Below are positions 62,481-64,000 of a stretch of DNA of 64,000 nucleotides, piece after piece. The position numbers and the translations under genes are program-made. Within the stretch, counting starts at the first letter, position 1; every line of letters starts with the position of its first letter. Origin of the DNA: Albidovulum sediminicola (GTDB taxonomy: Bacteria > Pseudomonadota > Alphaproteobacteria > Rhodobacterales > Rhodobacteraceae); assembly GCF_025751575.1 (NCBI RefSeq), contig NZ_JAOWLA010000010.1, positions 62,001 through 126,000 on the forward strand, written 5' to 3'. Under the pieces are notes generated by a model, which saw only the letters and a program-made list of their open reading frames with translations, made no database searches and was not told the DNA's origin.

Positions 62481-64000
62481 ATGAGCCAGATTTCCCTGAC
62501 CTTTCCCGATGGCAGCAAACGCGATTACGCCCGTGGCGTGACCGCCGCCGAAGTCGCGCAATCCATCGCCCCCTCGCTCGCCAAGGCCGCCATCTCGGCC
62601 AGCATCGACGGCAAGCACTGGGACCTGCAATGGCCGATCGAGGCCGACGCGCAGATCGCCATCCACACGATGAAGGACGACGCCCAGGCGCTCGAACTGA
62701 TCCGGCACGACTTCGCCCATGTGATGGCGCGCGCGGTCCAGAAGCTCTGGCCCGAGGTCAAGGTCACCATCGGCCCGGTGATCGAGAACGGCTGGTACTA
62801 CGACTTTGACCGGGACGCGCCCTTCACCCCCGAGGATCTGGGCGCGATCGAAAAGGAAATGCGCGCGATCATCAACGAACGCGACGCCGTCAAGACCGAG
62901 GTTTGGGAGCGGTCCCGCGCGATCGAGCACTACATTCGCAAGAACGAGCCCTTCAAGGTCGAGTTGATCGAGGCGATCCCCGGTGACGAACCGCTGCGCA
63001 TGTATTGGCACGGCCACTGGCAAGACCTCTGCCGCGGTCCGCACCTTCAACACACCGGCCAGCTTCCAGCCGACGCCTTCAAGCTGATGTCGGTCGCCGG
63101 GGCCTACTGGCGCGGCGACCACACCAAGAAGCAGCTTCAGCGCATCTACGGCGTCGCCTTCAAGAACCGCGACGACCTCAAGGCCTACCTCACCATGCTG
63201 GAAGAGGCCGCCAAACGCGACCACCGCAAGCTTGGCCGCGAAATGGAGCTCTTCCACCTGCAGGAAGAAGCCCCGGGCATGGTCTTCTGGCACCCGAACG
63301 GATGGACGGTCTACCGCACGCTCGAAGACTACATGCGCCGCCGCCTGCGCCGCGCGAACTACAAGGAAATCAAGACCCCGCAGGTCGTGGACCGCATCCT
63401 TTGGGAACGCTCAGGCCACTGGGAGGCCTACCGCGAGAACATGTTCATCGTCGAGGTGGACGAGGAAGGCGCGAAGGAAAAGCGGATCAACGCGCTCAAG
63501 CCGATGAACTGCCCCTGCCACGTTCAGGTCTACAACCAGGGTCTGAAGTCCTACCGCGACCTGCCGCTGCGCCTTGCGGAGTTCGGGTCGTGCCACCGCT
63601 ACGAATCCTCCGGGTCGATGCATGGGCTGATGCGCGTGCGCGGCTTCACCCAAGACGACGCCCATATTTTCTGCACAGAGGACCAGATCGAGCAGGAATG
63701 CGCGGACTTCATCGGGCTCCTCTCCTCCATCTACCAGGATCTGGGCTTCACCAAGTTCGACGTGAAGCTCTCCACGCGCCCCGACGTGCGCGTGGGCTCG
63801 GACGAGATCTGGGACAAGGCCGAGGCGGCGCTGGAGAACGCCGTGCGCAAGGTCACGAACGATTATGAGATCGACCCCGGCGAAGGCGCCTTCTACGGCC
63901 CGAAGCTCGACTTCAAGCTGACCGACGCGATCGGTCGCGAATGGCAGTGCGGCACCTTCCAGGCCGATTTCAACCTGCCGGTGCGCCTTGGTGCGGAATA
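62481..64000 (+). CDS. thrS: threonyl-tRNA synthetase (3' end beyond the window)
   Basis: Charges tRNA-Thr. About 506 residues are visible. The N-terminal TGS domain ([20 protein letters not shown]) and editing domain ([12 protein letters not shown], then [14 protein letters not shown]) lead into the class II catalytic core with motif 2-like [22 protein letters not shown] supplying a zinc ligand, and [11 protein letters not shown] near the edge. The ATG at 62481 is preceded by GAGGAG. The reading frame is open to the last base, so the anticodon-binding domain lies outside. Confidence 0.96.
   Translation, partial: MSQISLTFPDGSKRDYARGVTAAEVAQSIAPSLAKAAISASIDGKHWDLQWPIEADAQIAIHTMKDDAQALELIRHDFAHVMARAVQKLWPEVKVTIGPVIENGWYYDFDRDAPFTPEDLGAIEKEMRAIINERDAVKTEVWERSRAIEHYIRKNEPFKVELIEAIPGDEPLRMYWHGHWQDLCRGPHLQHTGQLPADAFKLMSVAGAYWRGDHTKKQLQRIYGVAFKNRDDLKAYLTMLEEAAKRDHRKLGREMELFHLQEEAPGMVFWHPNGWTVYRTLEDYMRRRLRRANYKEIKTPQVVDRILWERSGHWEAYRENMFIVEVDEEGAKEKRINALKPMNCPCHVQVYNQGLKSYRDLPLRLAEFGSCHRYESSGSMHGLMRVRGFTQDDAHIFCTEDQIEQECADFIGLLSSIYQDLGFTKFDVKLSTRPDVRVGSDEIWDKAEAALENAVRKVTNDYEIDPGEGAFYGPKLDFKLTDAIGREWQCGTFQADFNLPVRLGAE

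Overview
The window is a 64 kb stretch of a GC-rich alphaproteobacterial chromosome, almost certainly from the Rhodobacteraceae (Rhodobacter/Roseobacter/Paracoccus type). The evidence is the gene content and order: divergent metR-metF, Lrp-type putR next to putA, the rpiA-gor-hflK-hflC-DUF2065-Do protease run, a phaZ / phaC-phaP-phaR polyhydroxyalkanoate locus, a DUF2842 gene behind purA, and a GC-rich extragenic repeat of the kind common in this family. No phage, transposase, integrase, CRISPR array or rRNA gene was seen. One tRNA gene (Leu, TAA) is present.

Layout. 1-7 kb: malic enzyme behind a perfect 20-bp palindrome, a cold-shock protein, tRNA-Leu, and putR/putA for proline catabolism. 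7-15 kb: rhomboid protease, inositol-phosphatase family protein, ABC-F ATPase preceded by a possible 27-codon leader peptide, an MFS exporter, a biotin-sulfoxide-reductase-like molybdoenzyme. 14-16 kb: metR/metF. 16-19 kb: an orphan DUF2235 hydrolase, a decayed ornithine-decarboxylase-family gene and an Lrp regulator. 19-22.5 kb: LysR regulator with a clear operator, a PhyH-type 2-oxoglutarate dioxygenase and an HD-domain diiron oxygenase; this pair resembles TmpAB/PhnYZ of oxidative phosphonate breakdown. A permease follows.

22.6-36.7 kb is mainly housekeeping: valS (with one compositionally odd segment), DUF1992, a HisC-like aminotransferase, a ferredoxin with an FG-GAP protein, the envelope quality-control run (Do protease, DUF2065, HflC, HflK), gor, rpiA, a VOC protein, purA and DUF2842. 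36.7-47 kb: a 629-residue acidic Pro/Glu-rich protein of unknown role, thiamine pyrophosphokinase, two EamA transporters, a WYL regulator, a CutA1-fold protein, serine deaminase, a GST, secG and pyrG.

47-57 kb holds TerB-like and PhnD-like genes, then a polar amino-acid-type ABC transporter (ATPase, binding protein, two permeases) running into two glutamine-synthetase-like ligases, a class I glutamine amidotransferase and an FAD amine oxidase. The simplest reading is import of an amine or polyamine and its breakdown through gamma-glutamyl intermediates, with a shared TTTGATCAAA operator in front of the catabolic genes. 57-61.6 kb is the polyhydroxyalkanoate locus, with PhaR-type CTGC-N3-GCAG boxes. 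The window ends in thrS, which runs off the right edge.

The most unusual items are the TmpAB-like oxygenase pair with its LysR operator, the ornithine-decarboxylase pseudogene that has lost its catalytic lysine and two internal blocks, the repeated operator in the amine cluster, the possible leader peptide before the ABC-F gene, and the odd segment in valS. All functional statements are from reading the sequence and family knowledge; no database search was run.
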